Source: Nocardiopsis xinjiangensis YIM 90004 (lineage in GTDB: Bacteria > Actinomycetota > Actinomycetes > Streptosporangiales > Streptosporangiaceae). From it: a stretch of 64,000 nucleotides of DNA. The DNA is taken from positions 119,209 to 183,208 of the forward strand of contig NZ_ANBE01000009.1 in the NCBI RefSeq assembly GCF_000341145.1, given 5' to 3'. The position numbers were made by a program, and so were the translations under genes. Under the pieces are notes generated by a model. It was given only the letters and a program-made list of their open reading frames with translations. It did not search any database and was not told the DNA's origin. Positions 1 to 9,043 of this stretch are shown piece by piece (position 1 is the first letter of the stretch; the number at the start of each line of letters is the position of its first letter).

Positions 1-30
1 GAGCGCACGGTCCCGGCCCGGTCCACCGAT

Positions 31-60
31 TTGGGGTCCGTCCCCGATCCGCGCTACTAT
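31..60 (+). promoter_or_regulatory. Promoter of first initiator tRNA gene
   Basis: A -35-like TTGGGG (31-36) and a -10-like TACTAT (55-60) are 18 bp apart. The -10 ends 13 bp before the tRNA. The second tRNA copy has a promoter at the same distance, which supports both calls. Confidence 0.6.
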
Positions 61-73
61 GAAGACACATCGA

Positions 74-150
<77 letters not shown>

Positions 151-229
151 GGTCCCCGGATCCGAGTTCTTCTCGGGTTCGGGGGTTCAAAGGGTGGGCC
201 TCATTCGGTTTTTCTCCGGGAAAGCCGAT

Positions 230-258
230 TTGCCACCCGGGCCGACAGGCCCTAAAGT
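230..258 (+). promoter_or_regulatory. Promoter of second initiator tRNA gene
   Basis: TTGCCA (230-235) and TAAAGT (253-258) are separated by 17 bp and resemble a housekeeping sigma promoter. The -10 ends 12 bp before the second tRNA, nearly the same geometry as copy 1, so the two tRNAs are probably independent transcription units. Confidence 0.65.
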
Positions 259-270
259 AGAGGTCAGCGC

Positions 271-347
<77 letters not shown>

Positions 348-350
348 AGG

Positions 351-387
351 AAACACCGGGTGGAAATTATTCCGCCCGGTGTTTTTT
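351..387 (+). terminator. Intrinsic terminator after tRNA-fMet
   Basis: AAACACCGGG (351-360) pairs with CCCGGTGTTT (375-384), extended inward by TGGA/TCCG around an AATTAT loop, and followed by a T tract (382-387). From 388 to 648 only short GC hairpins are visible, for example around 458-473, and no convincing gene. Confidence 0.93.
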
Positions 388-648
388 CATGTCCAGGGGC
401 TCTCGAACCCGGAAGGCTTTCCCCGTACGGGCAGATTCCTCGGTGTTTCCCGGGCGTCCCCGTGTTTTCGGGGAACGTGTGTCCCGAAGATTCCGGGCGG
501 CGCTGGTTCCCGCGAACCGGGCCGAGGGGCAGAGGAACCGGTGGCTCCGCCGAGGGGTCCTGTGGCGGCCGGCGGTAGCCACGGGGTTGCTGGGCCCGGC
601 CGGGCGTCGGCCGGGCGCTCACGTCCGTCTGGCGGGCGCGGAGGGGCC

Positions 649-1167
649 TCAGTCGACCTCGAAGCCGTCACACGCCAGCTGGGCGCCGCTCTCCTCGTCG
701 GCCCACAGGACCGTGTGCACCCCGGAGGTGAGCTCGGCGCCCTCGAAGTCGTCGGGGAACTCCGACACGGCCCACTCGTCCTCCTCGACCGCGGTCGCGG
801 CTGTGAGGGGTTCCCCGTCCGGATCCACGACGGTGACCTCGGTGCCGGTGACGTCGGTCTCCTCGGAGGCCATGGCCCCCAGCTCGACGGGGCCTTCCTC
901 CACGGCCTCGCGCGGCGCCTCGGTGCGCCAACCGCCGGAGGCGTCCACCGCCGGTTCGCACATGAGGGACTCGGGGTCGAACCGGGACTCGGGCGGGCCG
1001 CCCCCCTCCGCACCGTTCGACTCGCGCGCTTCTTCGGCGATCATGGCGTCGAGCTGCTCGGGAGAGTGGCCGTGCCCCTCGGAGCAGCCGGTGGCCAGCA
1101 GGAACAGGGGCAGGGCGGCGCACACGGCCAGGCGCCGCACGATGTCGGTGGTCAACACGCCGAGCAC
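649..1167 (-). CDS. Putative lipoprotein of unknown function
   Basis: A 172-residue protein with a lipoprotein signal: positively charged RR near the start, a hydrophobic stretch, and a lipobox LATGC that places the acylated cysteine at about residue 28. It should be exported and anchored on the outer face of the membrane. The mature part is acidic and rich in E, D and A, with no domain I recognise. The start is uncertain: GTG at 1167 is the first, but in-frame GTG/TTG codons follow within ten residues and none has a clear ribosome site. It reads the same way as hisN, 69 bp downstream of it. Confidence 0.75.
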   Translation of the reverse strand: MLGVLTTDIVRRLAVCAALPLFLLATGCSEGHGHSPEQLDAMIAEEARESNGAEGGGPPESRFDPESLMCEPAVDASGGWRTEAPREAVEEGPVELGAMASEETDVTGTEVTVVDPDGEPLTAATAVEEDEWAVSEFPDDFEGAELTSGVHTVLWADEESGAQLACDGFEVD

Positions 1168-1236
1168 GCTACTACAAGCAACGGACCGGACCGCACCGAA
1201 CGTTCGGCCCCCGGCCGGCCGACGCCTCGGGAGGGT

Positions 1237-2043
1237 TCACGTGGGGCGTAGCGGGGTGGGACCGCCGTTGAGCCAGGTCAGGGTCTGATCATGCAGGGTG
1301 CCGTTGGTGCACACCAGCGGACCGCCGTCCTCGAAAACCCCGCCGTGCAGGTTGGTGGCCCGCCCGCCGGCCTCCTCCAGGAGGATCGGCAACGGGGCGG
1401 CGTCCCACACCGACAGCTCCGGCTCCGCAGCGATGTCGACCGTGCCCTCGGCGACCATCACGTGCGACCAGAAGTCCCCGTAGGCGCGAGTGCGCCACAC
1501 CGAGCGGGTCAGGCCGAGGAAGGACTCCAAGCGGCCCTGCTCCTCCCAACCGGTCAGTGAGGAGAAACTCAACGAGGCGTCGGAGAGCTCGGTGACCTGT
1601 GAGACCTGGCAACGGGAGGCCTTGGACAGGCTCCGGCCCGTCCATGTCCCGTTGCCTCGGGAGGCCCACCAGCGTCGCTGCAGCGCCGGGGCCGAGATCA
1701 CACCCACCACGGGCCGGTCGCCCTCGAGCAGGGCGATGAGCGTCGCCCACACCGGGACACCGCGCACGTAGTTCTTGGTGCCGTCGATGGGGTCGATGAC
1801 CCACACCCGGTTGCTGTTGCCGGTCTGCCCGTACTCCTCGCCGACCACGGCGTCGCGCGGGCGGGCGCGGGAGAGGACACTGCGCAGGGTCTCCTCGACC
1901 ATACGGTCAGCCTCGGTGACCGGTGTGAGGTCCGGTTTGGTGTCCACCACCAGGTCGAGTGCTCGGAAACGCTTGAGCGCGATGTCGTCGGCAGCGTCGG
2001 CGAGCACGTGGGCCAAACGCAGATCATCGTCGAAGGACACCAT
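1237..2043 (-). CDS. hisN: Histidinol-phosphatase, inositol-monophosphatase fold
   Basis: A 268-residue enzyme of the Mg-dependent inositol monophosphatase superfamily. Motif 1 is seen as DPIDGTKNYVRG, with GEEYG before it and WDAAPLPILLEEAGG near the C-terminus; these supply the metal and phosphate ligands. The KNYVRGVPVWAT context is typical of actinobacterial HisN, which dephosphorylates histidinol phosphate in histidine synthesis. A general inositol phosphatase remains possible. The ATG at 2043 (MVSFDDDLRLAH) is chosen because family members begin with DDLRLAHVLADAAD; a TTG at 2082 would add 13 atypical residues. It is divergent from the TetR gene. Confidence 0.85.
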   Translation of the reverse strand: MVSFDDDLRLAHVLADAADDIALKRFRALDLVVDTKPDLTPVTEADRMVEETLRSVLSRARPRDAVVGEEYGQTGNSNRVWVIDPIDGTKNYVRGVPVWATLIALLEGDRPVVGVISAPALQRRWWASRGNGTWTGRSLSKASRCQVSQVTELSDASLSFSSLTGWEEQGRLESFLGLTRSVWRTRAYGDFWSHVMVAEGTVDIAAEPELSVWDAAPLPILLEEAGGRATNLHGGVFEDGGPLVCTNGTLHDQTLTWLNGGPTPLRPT

Positions 2044-2168
2044 GGGTGGTAACGGTACCCGGCTCGGTACGAACATGGCCAAAGGTGCACTCGTGCGTGA
2101 CCCAAGTGTGACACCGGGCGGAAGGTGAGCCTGCGCTCGCGGAGGCCGTCCCGGCGGCGGATGAGATC

Positions 2169-2783
2169 ATGGCGGGCATGGAACCCGTGAACGAAGAGCG
2201 TACCGAACGGATCCCGGTACGCGAGCGGCTCGTGGACGCCGCATACGCCGAGGTCGTGGCGGGCCGCTGGGCCCAGCAGCGCATGGCCGACATCGCAGCG
2301 GTCGCGGAGGTCTCCCGGCAGACGCTCTACAACGTCTTCGGCAGCAAAGAGAACCTCCTTCAAGCGGTCGTGGTGCGCGAGGCCGACGGCCTCCTCGACA
2401 CGGTCGTCGCCTTGTTGGAGGAGAACAGCGCGGACCCCGCGCACAGTGTCAGCTGCACGACCGGGTTCGTGCTCCGTTCACTGCAGAACGACCCGCTGCT
2501 GCGCGCCGTCGTCACCGGCGACCGCGAACTGTTGCCCGTGGTCACCACCCGTTCCGGGCCCCTGCTGGACGTGCTCGGCGAACGGGTGGCCACGATGCTG
2601 GCCGGGAGCTGCCCCGAGCTGGACCGTTCGGTGACCGAGGCCGTCGCCGACGTCAGCCTGCGTCTCACGGTCTCTTACGCCCTGCAACCCATCGACCCCG
2701 ACGAGGCGGCACGCCGCGTGGGGGCCGTCGTCCACGGAATGCTGGGCGTCGGCCTGCCGGAAGCCGGCCGCGTCGGGGGCTGA
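2169..2783 (+). CDS. TetR family transcriptional regulator
   Basis: A 204-residue protein with an N-terminal TetR helix-turn-helix: a helix starting at about residue 18 (RERLVDAAYAEV) followed by MADIAAVAEVSRQTLYNVFGSKENLL. The C-terminal ligand domain is not assignable to a ligand. It is divergent from hisN across about 125 bp and 24 bp upstream of a DUF2087 gene, with which it is probably cotranscribed. A second ATG at 2178 is possible. The regulated target is unknown. Confidence 0.85.
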   Translation: MAGMEPVNEERTERIPVRERLVDAAYAEVVAGRWAQQRMADIAAVAEVSRQTLYNVFGSKENLLQAVVVREADGLLDTVVALLEENSADPAHSVSCTTGFVLRSLQNDPLLRAVVTGDRELLPVVTTRSGPLLDVLGERVATMLAGSCPELDRSVTEAVADVSLRLTVSYALQPIDPDEAARRVGAVVHGMLGVGLPEAGRVGG

Positions 2784-2807
2784 GCGGTCCGAGAGGAGGT
2801 GTGTCCC

Positions 2808-3098
2808 GTGTCGGACGGGTCCTACACGGAACGGCGCCGCCAGGAGGTACTGCGCTCGTACACGTCCGGTGGACGGATCACCGCCATGCCGGTCCGGCGC
2901 CCCGACCGCCTGGTCCTCCTCGACCACGTGGCGCGTGCCCTGGAACCGGGTGTGCGCTACACCGCGCAGGAACTGACAGCGGTCCTGTTGGAGTTCGGCT
3001 CCGACCTGGCCGCGCTCCGCGGCGGCCTCCTCGACGAGGGTTTCCTGGAATGCGACCATCGCACCTACTGGCGCTGCGGCGGTACCGTCGAGCTGTAG
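2808..3098 (+). CDS. DUF2087 domain-containing protein
   Basis: A 96-residue protein. The core (RRPDRLVLLDHV, then YTAQELTAVLLEFGSD, LRGGLLDEGF and a final YWRCGG) matches the DUF2087 winged-helix-like pattern, often found at the C-terminus of ArsR/MarR-type regulators; here it stands alone. The GTG at 2808 is preferred because GAGGAGG (2793-2799) lies 8 nt upstream; the earlier GTG at 2799 overlaps that ribosome site. It probably forms a two-gene unit with the TetR gene. DNA binding is inferred only. Confidence 0.7.
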   Translation: MSDGSYTERRRQEVLRSYTSGGRITAMPVRRPDRLVLLDHVARALEPGVRYTAQELTAVLLEFGSDLAALRGGLLDEGFLECDHRTYWRCGGTVEL

Positions 3099-3224
3099 GT
3101 GCTCCGTGCACGGGCCCGGACACGGTGCCGGTGGCCTGTACCGCGGTGTAGCGGCCGGGGCACGCCGTGGTGTGTCCCATGAGCGTTGGAACTCCGGGGA
3201 AACTCCAGTGTTCCGCGGCAAGCC

Positions 3225-4232
3225 TCACTGCTCCGTGGTCTCTTCCTCACCCTCACGGCTGGTGAGCAGGCGCATCAGGGAAGCGACACGGTCGGCGTCC
3301 AGGGTTCCGGCGGCCAACCCCTTACGCACGGCGCAATCGGGGGAATCGGGCCGGTGCCCGCAGTCCTCGGGGCAGTCGCGGGCGACCTCCGCGATCTCCG
3401 GGAAACCCTCGACGATCTCCGCGGGGTCGATGTGGGCCAGCCCGAAGCTGCGCACGCCCGGGGTGTCGATGATCCAGCCGCCCCCGAACTGCAGGGCGAC
3501 CGCGGAGGTCGAGGTGTGGCGCCCGCGGCCGGTCACGGTGTTGACACCGCCCACGGCCCGTTCGGTGCCGGGGATCAACCGGTTGACCAGGGTCGACTTT
3601 CCGACACCGGAGGAACCCACGAACACCGTCGTGTGCCTGGTCAGGTGCTCGGGCAGGTCGCTCAGGTCGTTCTCGGGGCTCAACACCACGTAGGGCAGTC
3701 CGAGCGGTTCGTACAGGCGCACCATGGGGGCCGGGGATCCGAGGTCGGCCTTGGTCAGGCACAGCAACGGCTCCAGGCCCGCGTCGTAGGCGGCGACCAG
3801 GCAGCGGTCCACGAACCGGGGCTGCGGCTCGGGGTCGGCCAGGGAACACACGATCGCGAGCTGATCGGCATTGGCCACGATGATGCGCTCGACCGGATCG
3901 GTGTCGTCGGCGGTGCGGCGCAGCACGGAACGGCGTTCCTTGACCCGCACGACCCGGGCGAGGGTGTCGGGCCGGCCGGACAGGTCGCCGACCACACCCA
4001 CCCGGTCACCCACCACGATGGAACCGCGGCCCAACTCGCGGGCCTTCATCGCCACCACCGGCACGCCGTCGACCAGGCACCGGTACCGGCCGCGGTCCAC
4101 GGCGGTGACCAGGCCCTCGACGGCGTCGGCGTGTTTGGGGCGGTTGCTGGTGCGTGGCTTGGACCCGCCCCGGGCGCGCACGCGCACGTCGCGTTCGTCC
4201 ATGTGGCGGCCGCCGCCCTGGGTACGGCTCAT
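3225..4232 (-). CDS. rsgA: Ribosome small-subunit GTPase RsgA (YjeQ/EngC)
   Basis: A 335-residue circularly permuted GTPase that helps late maturation of the 30S subunit. An OB-fold comes first, then the G motifs in permuted order: G4 as LTKADLG, G1 as GSSGVGKST, and G3 as DTPGVRSFG. The C-terminal zinc knuckle is visible as CPEDCGH followed by DC. The ATG at 4232 overlaps the aroA stop codon (ATGA), which indicates translational coupling and argues against the ATG at 4250. Convergent with the DUF2087 gene. Confidence 0.93.
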   Translation of the reverse strand: MSRTQGGGRHMDERDVRVRARGGSKPRTSNRPKHADAVEGLVTAVDRGRYRCLVDGVPVVAMKARELGRGSIVVGDRVGVVGDLSGRPDTLARVVRVKERRSVLRRTADDTDPVERIIVANADQLAIVCSLADPEPQPRFVDRCLVAAYDAGLEPLLCLTKADLGSPAPMVRLYEPLGLPYVVLSPENDLSDLPEHLTRHTTVFVGSSGVGKSTLVNRLIPGTERAVGGVNTVTGRGRHTSTSAVALQFGGGWIIDTPGVRSFGLAHIDPAEIVEGFPEIAEVARDCPEDCGHRPDSPDCAVRKGLAAGTLDADRVASLMRLLTSREGEEETTEQ

Positions 4233-5521
4233 GAGAGGACCTCCGACCACAGGCCCGGGAAGTCGGGCAGGGTCTTACGGGTCGTGGCGATGTCCTCCAC
4301 CTCGATCCCGGGGACCGCCAGTCCGAGCACGGCCCCAGAAGTGGCCATCCTGTGGTCGTCGTAGGAGCGGAACACACCCCCGTGCAACTGTTGCGGCTCG
4401 ATGGCCAGGCCGTCCTCGAGCTCCTCCACGTGCCCGCCGAGCCCGTTGATCTCCGCGGCCAGTGCCGCGATCCGGTCGGTCTCGTGGCGCCGTAGGTGGG
4501 CGATGCCGGTCAGGCGCGAGGGGGTGTCGGCCAGGGCGGCGAGCGCGGCGATGGTGGGTGTCAGTTCACCGACGTCGTGCAGGTCGGCCTCCAGGCCGCG
4601 GATCTTCCCGGTGCCATACACGGTCAGATCGGTGCCCTCGCGACCGACCTCGCCGCCCATGCGCGCCAGCAGCGAACGCAGGGCGTCGCCGGCCTGTGTG
4701 GTGTGCTCGGGCCAGTCGGCAACGGTGATCGCACCACCGGTGACCAGCGCTGCGGCCAGGAACGGGGCCGCGTTGGACAGGTCCGGTTCCACGGGGATCT
4801 CCGTGGCCCGGATCGGTCCCGGCTCGACCCGCCACTCGTTCTCGCCGGTCTCCACGCCCACGCCGGCGGCACGCAGCATCTCCACGGTCATGTCCACGTG
4901 CGGCTGGGAAGGTACCGGCGGGCCCTCGTGGCGCAGGCGCAGCCCCTTGTCGAAGCGGGCCGCGCTCAGCAGCAACGCCGAGACGAACTGAGAGGAACCG
5001 GAGGCGTCCAGAGTGACCTCGCCCCCCGGCAACGATCCCGTGCCGTGGACGGTCAGGGGCAGTGCGCCCCGGCCGCCGTCGTCGACGACGGCGCCCAGGG
5101 CCCGCAGAGCCTCCAGGAGTGCGCCGACGGGGCGCTCGTACGAGCGCGGGTCGCCGTCGAACCGCACGTCCCCGTCGGTCAGCGCCGCCATCGGGGGCAC
5201 GAACCGCATCACCGTCCCGGCGTTGCCCACGTCCACCGTCGCCGGGCCGCGCAGATCGGCCGGGGTGAGGGCCACGTCGTCACCGTCCCGCTCCACACGC
5301 GCGCCCAGGGTCCGCAGGGCCCCCGCCATGAGGTCGCTGTCGCGGCTGACGAGTGGACGGCGCACCACGCACGGGGTCTCCGACAAGGTGGCCAGCACCA
5401 GTGCGCGGTTGGTCACGGACTTGGACCCGGGAAGGGACAGACGGGCGCGCACCGGACGGTCGGCCGTGGGCGCGGGCCAGTTGCCGGTGGCGGGAGGCTG
5501 CGGGGACGCGGTATCAGGCAT
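4229..5521 (-). CDS. aroA: 3-phosphoshikimate 1-carboxyvinyltransferase (EPSP synthase)
   Basis: A 430-residue enzyme of the shikimate pathway that transfers the enolpyruvyl group of PEP to shikimate 3-phosphate. Diagnostic motifs are [15 protein letters not shown] near residue 30, GNAGTVMRF near 100 and [15 protein letters not shown] near the C-terminus. The GNAGT motif is followed by V where many homologues have A; I draw no resistance conclusion from that. It is the first gene of an overlapping aroA-rsgA pair, an arrangement common in actinobacteria. Confidence 0.95.
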   Translation of the reverse strand: MPDTASPQPPATGNWPAPTADRPVRARLSLPGSKSVTNRALVLATLSETPCVVRRPLVSRDSDLMAGALRTLGARVERDGDDVALTPADLRGPATVDVGNAGTVMRFVPPMAALTDGDVRFDGDPRSYERPVGALLEALRALGAVVDDGGRGALPLTVHGTGSLPGGEVTLDASGSSQFVSALLLSAARFDKGLRLRHEGPPVPSQPHVDMTVEMLRAAGVGVETGENEWRVEPGPIRATEIPVEPDLSNAAPFLAAALVTGGAITVADWPEHTTQAGDALRSLLARMGGEVGREGTDLTVYGTGKIRGLEADLHDVGELTPTIAALAALADTPSRLTGIAHLRRHETDRIAALAAEINGLGGHVEELEDGLAIEPQQLHGGVFRSYDDHRMATSGAVLGLAVPGIEVEDIATTRKTLPDFPGLWSEVLS

Positions 5522-5595
5522 GTTCCCAGGTTATGGGAAAGGGAATCGACGCGGTTCCGAGCGGCTCGCTGGTCCGGCGTATCCTTGATGTCGCC

Positions 5596-6768
5596 ATGGT
5601 GTATCTGGATCACGCTGCCACGACCGGGGTGCGCCCCGAGGCCACCGCCGACGTCACGGCCGAGCTCGGCTCTCTCGGCAACCCTTCCTCCCTGCACGAG
5701 CACGGCCGCTCTGCTCGCCGCACCGTCGAGGAGTCACGCGAACGCATCGCGGCCGCCGTGGGGTGCACACCGCACGAGGTGGTGTTCACCGGCGGCGGGA
5801 CCGAGGCCGACAACCTCGCGATCAAGGGCCTGTACTGGGCCCGCCACGCCCAGGACCCGGCCCGGCGCCGCATCCTGCTCAGCGCGGTCGAACACCACGC
5901 CGCTCTGGACCCGGCCCGGTGGACCGCCGACCACCAGGGCGCGGTCGTGGAGTTCCTGCCCGTGGACCGCCTCGGGCGAGTGAGCCCGCAGACCCTGCGC
6001 GGGGCCGTGGAAGAGGATCCGGGCTCGGTCGCGCTCATCTCGGTCATGTGGGCCAACAACGAGGTCGGTACCGTCCAGCCCGTCCGGGAGCTCGCCGGGG
6101 TCGCCGCCGAGTACGGCATCCCCATGCACACCGACGCGGTCCAGGCCGTGGGCGCCGAGGCGGTCGACTTCGCCGGGAGCGGGGTCGGAGCGCTCAGCCT
6201 CAGCGGCCACAAGCTCGGCGGTCCGGTCGGCGCCGGCGCCCTGGTGCTCGAACGCGGCCTGACCCCGGTGCCCGTCCTGCACGGGGGAGGTCAGGAACGC
6301 GACGTCCGTTCGGGCACCGTGCCCACCGCGCTCGTCCGGGGACTGGCCACCGCCGTCGGCCTGGCCGTCGACGAACGCGAGGAGCACGTCGAACACTTGA
6401 GGGGGCTGCGGGACGAGCTCGAGGCGCGGGTGCGCGAGGCCGTGCCGGACGTGGTCGTCAACGGCGACCCCGAGCGGCGTCTTCCCGGGATCGCGCACCT
6501 GTCCTTCCCCGGCTGCGAGGGCGATGCGCTGCTCATGCTCCTGGACGCCCAGGGCATCTCCTGCTCCACCGGGTCGGCCTGCTCGGCCGGGGTGGCCCAG
6601 CCCAGCCACGTGATGTCGGCCATGGGGGCCGACCCCGACACCGCGCTCAGCAGTCTGCGCCTGTCCTTGGGCCGCACCTCCACCACCGAGGACGTGGCGG
6701 CGCTGGCCGGCGCCATCGGCCCTGCGGTGGAGCGCTCGCGCGCCGCACGCGCCAAACGCCGCCGCTGA
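5596..6768 (+). CDS. Cysteine desulfurase, NifS/IscS-type
   Basis: A 390-residue class-V PLP enzyme that mobilises sulfur from cysteine. It begins with the typical YLDHAATT, carries GGGTEADNLAIKG and the PLP lysine in LSLSGHKLGGPVG, and ends with the catalytic-cysteine loop SCSTGSACSAG. In relatives this family member often serves tRNA thiolation, but no mnmA is in view. The ATG at 5596 is chosen because the family starts at M-x-YLDHAATT; a -10-like TATCCT (5580-5585) ends 10 nt before it, suggesting a leaderless or nearly leaderless mRNA. Divergent from aroA. Confidence 0.9.
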   Translation: MVYLDHAATTGVRPEATADVTAELGSLGNPSSLHEHGRSARRTVEESRERIAAAVGCTPHEVVFTGGGTEADNLAIKGLYWARHAQDPARRRILLSAVEHHAALDPARWTADHQGAVVEFLPVDRLGRVSPQTLRGAVEEDPGSVALISVMWANNEVGTVQPVRELAGVAAEYGIPMHTDAVQAVGAEAVDFAGSGVGALSLSGHKLGGPVGAGALVLERGLTPVPVLHGGGQERDVRSGTVPTALVRGLATAVGLAVDEREEHVEHLRGLRDELEARVREAVPDVVVNGDPERRLPGIAHLSFPGCEGDALLMLLDAQGISCSTGSACSAGVAQPSHVMSAMGADPDTALSSLRLSLGRTSTTEDVAALAGAIGPAVERSRAARAKRRR

Positions 6769-6786
6769 GGCCTTCCGGAAGGGGCC
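6769..6786. terminator. Possible bidirectional terminator hairpin
   Basis: A 12-bp palindrome CCTTCCGGAAGG (6771-6782) with partial GGCC extensions lies between the convergent desulfurase and cyclophilin genes. No T tract is present. Confidence 0.35.
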
Positions 6787-6798
6787 CGAGGGCACTGT

Positions 6799-7452
6799 CT
6801 AGCCGGCGCGCTCGACCTCGACCGACTCCAGGACCACGTCGTTGACCGGACGGTCCTGGGAGTCGGTCTCGACCGCGGCGATGGTGTCGAGCACTTCCTG
6901 GGAGCCGTCGTCGGCCACGTTCCCGAAGATCGTGTGCTGACCGTCCAGGTGCGAGGTCTCGGCGACCGTCAGGAAGAACTGCGAACCGTTGGTGTCCGGT
7001 CCGGAGTTGGCCATGGCGAGCATGCCGGGCTCGCCGAAGCCGTGGTCGGACTCGAGTTCGTCCTCGAAGGTGTAACCGGGGCCTCCTCGCCCTGTGCCTT
7101 CGGGGTCGCCGCCCTGGACCATGAAGTCCTCGATGACGCGGTGGAAGACCAACCCGTCGTAGAACCCGTCCTCGGCCAGCCCCACGAAGTTGGAGACGGT
7201 GGTCGGAGCGTCCTCGGGGTACAGGTCCAACCCGATCTCGCCCTCGTTGGTGTGCAGCACGGCGCCCTCGACGTCGGAGACGTCCACCTCCGGCGGGCCG
7301 TCGGCGTCCCCGGACTGCTGTTGCTGCTCCTGGCTCTGCTCTTCCTGGGGTTGTTCATCGGTCTCCGCGGAGGGGGCCTCGCCGCACGCCGCGGTCAGAA
7401 GCAGGGCCGAGGAGGCCAAGAGGGCCGAGACGGACTGGGGCAAGCGGTTCAT
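6799..7452 (-). CDS. Secreted peptidyl-prolyl cis-trans isomerase (cyclophilin), lipoprotein
   Basis: A 217-residue protein with a lipoprotein signal (LLLTAAC, cysteine at about 23), a Q/E-rich low-complexity linker (about 27-60), then a bacterial cyclophilin domain. Active-site segments are FHRVIEDFMVQGGDP, MANSGPDTNGSQFF and LDGQHTIFG; the arginine after FH and the QGGDP loop are the expected catalytic elements. It likely assists folding of exported proteins at the membrane surface. The ATG at 7452 is chosen because it puts the signal peptide at the N-terminus, with GGAAG just upstream. Confidence 0.9.
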   Translation of the reverse strand: MNRLPQSVSALLASSALLLTAACGEAPSAETDEQPQEEQSQEQQQQSGDADGPPEVDVSDVEGAVLHTNEGEIGLDLYPEDAPTTVSNFVGLAEDGFYDGLVFHRVIEDFMVQGGDPEGTGRGGPGYTFEDELESDHGFGEPGMLAMANSGPDTNGSQFFLTVAETSHLDGQHTIFGNVADDGSQEVLDTIAAVETDSQDRPVNDVVLESVEVERAG

Positions 7453-7540
7453 CGGGTTCACTTCCGGGTCAGGTTCAGCGGCTGGGCGGTCCACAGGGTA
7501 CTGCGGAGGACGGAGCACCGCGCGATGGGCCTCCCGATCC

Positions 7541-8029
7541 TCATCCCGCGTCGAGTTCGTCGCCGTCCTGGCCCCGGGCGCGCCGGTCACGGCGTTCCTG
7601 CTCCTCCCGGGCCTGCATCTCGCGGGCACGGCGGCGCTGGGCCTCGGCGCGCTCACGGCACCGGCGCAGGAACTCCTCGTCCTCCTCGGGGGTCGCGGCC
7701 CGAGCCCGGTTCGGATGGTCGTATTCAGGGAAAGGCGAGATTGGGGGTGCGGGTCCGAACGTGGCGAGGGTCTCCCTGGGAGGGCGTCCCAGAGTGAACC
7801 ACAACAGCCCGCCGAACTTCGGCAGGAACAGCACGATCACGACCCACACGGGCTTGGACAGGAGCCGTGTCGTCCCGGCGTCGGCACGGATCACGTCGAA
7901 CAGCGCGTACACCCAGACGGCCAGGGACATCACGGCGAGGAAGAGCGCGAGGTGGACCACAGGGACGTTCCAATCGGGGGACACCAGGGGATCGGGACCG
8001 CGGCGGCGGTCCCTGTCATGACTTATCAC
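7541..8029 (-). CDS. PLDc_N domain membrane protein
   Basis: Two transmembrane segments (HLALFLAVMSLAVWVYALFDVI and the KPVWVVIVLFLPKFGGLLWF stretch) followed by a long charged, arginine-rich cytoplasmic tail. The second segment with its K(P)VWV..PKFGGLLW pattern is the PLDc_N signature found in many small actinobacterial membrane proteins of unknown role. The start is uncertain: GTG at 8029 and GTG at 7984 both keep the membrane domain, and neither has a clear ribosome site. Divergent from the Xre-type regulator. Confidence 0.7.
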   Translation of the reverse strand: MISHDRDRRRGPDPLVSPDWNVPVVHLALFLAVMSLAVWVYALFDVIRADAGTTRLLSKPVWVVIVLFLPKFGGLLWFTLGRPPRETLATFGPAPPISPFPEYDHPNRARAATPEEDEEFLRRCRERAEAQRRRAREMQAREEQERRDRRARGQDGDELDAG

Positions 8030-8091
8030 GCCGGGGGCCGCACCAGTCGGACACCGGAACACCCGGAACGGTGAGAGCGGGAGGCGACGAG

Positions 8092-8976
8092 ATGGATCAG
8101 TTGCAACCGGGCGGGGCCTGCCCGGACCGGGCCGACCGGTCGGCCATGGACTCGGGGGGTCGGGTGAATGCCGCACTGCCGTCCGCGATGTGGCTGCCGT
8201 TTGCTGCGCGGGTCCTGCGGGCCCGGTCCGACCGAGGTCTGAGCCGGGCCGAGCTGGCCCGGTCCGTGGGGGTCAGCGATGACGAGCTCCGCGAGGTCGA
8301 GCGTGCGCACCGCCGCCCGGCGCGTTCCCTCGTGGCACGTGTGGAGACCGCTCTGGGCAGCGAGCACCAGCTCATGGAGGCATGGGCGATCACGCTCCAG
8401 GCGGAGGCCTTCCCGAACGATTTCGCCGACCTGTGCGAGCTCGGGGTGCACGCCGTCCACCTGTGGGAGCACCAGCCCGTCGCGATCCCGACGTTCCTGC
8501 GGGTGCCCGAGTACTCGCGTGCGGTGCTCAAGCCGCGGTTGGGCCACCTCGGCGACGAGGAGGTCGAGCTCATGGTCGAGGACGAGATGGAGCACCGGGC
8601 GGCGATGATCGCACCGGGCGGGCCGGGCCTGCGCGTGGTGCTCAACGAGTCGGTGCTGCGCCGTCCCCAGGGCGGGGTGCGCGTCCTCAACGCTCAGCGG
8701 GCGTTCCTCGCGGACCTCGTCGACGCCGGCATCGTCACGATCGCGATGATCCCGGAAGCCACCCCGGACCACCCGGGCCTGGGGGAGGCGTTCCGGCTCA
8801 TGGAGTTCGCCGACCGGCCCAGCATGATCTATGCGTTCGGTGCCCGCGGCGGCGAGCTCACCGCCGAACCCGAGCAGGTCGCGGGCTGCACGATGGTGCG
8901 CGATGCCATCGAGGAGGTCGGTGTGGAACTGACCTCCGACTCCGAGCTGCTCACCGTGCGCAGTCCGGACCGCTGA
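8092..8976 (+). CDS. Xre-type regulator with DUF5753-like domain
   Basis: A 294-residue protein. A helix-turn-helix at about residues 45-90 (RGLSRAELARSVGVSDDELREVE) is followed by a domain resembling DUF5753 (the LWEHQPVAIPTFLRVPEYSRAV and RVVLNESVLRRP segments). Such proteins are abundant in mycelial actinomycetes and are often paired with a small DUF397 partner; none is adjacent here. The ATG at 8092 has GGGAGGCGA 5-13 nt upstream. The target is unknown. Confidence 0.82.
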   Translation: MDQLQPGGACPDRADRSAMDSGGRVNAALPSAMWLPFAARVLRARSDRGLSRAELARSVGVSDDELREVERAHRRPARSLVARVETALGSEHQLMEAWAITLQAEAFPNDFADLCELGVHAVHLWEHQPVAIPTFLRVPEYSRAVLKPRLGHLGDEEVELMVEDEMEHRAAMIAPGGPGLRVVLNESVLRRPQGGVRVLNAQRAFLADLVDAGIVTIAMIPEATPDHPGLGEAFRLMEFADRPSMIYAFGARGGELTAEPEQVAGCTMVRDAIEEVGVELTSDSELLTVRSPDR

Positions 8977-9007
8977 GCGCGGCGTCCGATCGTGATCCAG
9001 GGGGGCT

Positions 9008-9036
9008 TTGGCGGCCCGGTCCGTGTGAGCTAGGTT
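9008..9036 (+). promoter_or_regulatory. Promoter of amidohydrolase gene, probably leaderless
   Basis: TTGGCG (9008-9013) and TAGGTT (9031-9036) with a 17-bp spacer. The ATG at 9044 lies only 7 nt after the -10, about where transcription would begin, so the mRNA is probably leaderless. Confidence 0.55.
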
Positions 9037-9043
9037 TCGCGCC

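Noticed and set aside
649..1288. Long plus-strand frames opposite the lipoprotein gene (194-1288, 379-1251)
   Set aside because: One begins before and runs through the second tRNA, and neither has domain content; the minus-strand frame has a clear lipobox.
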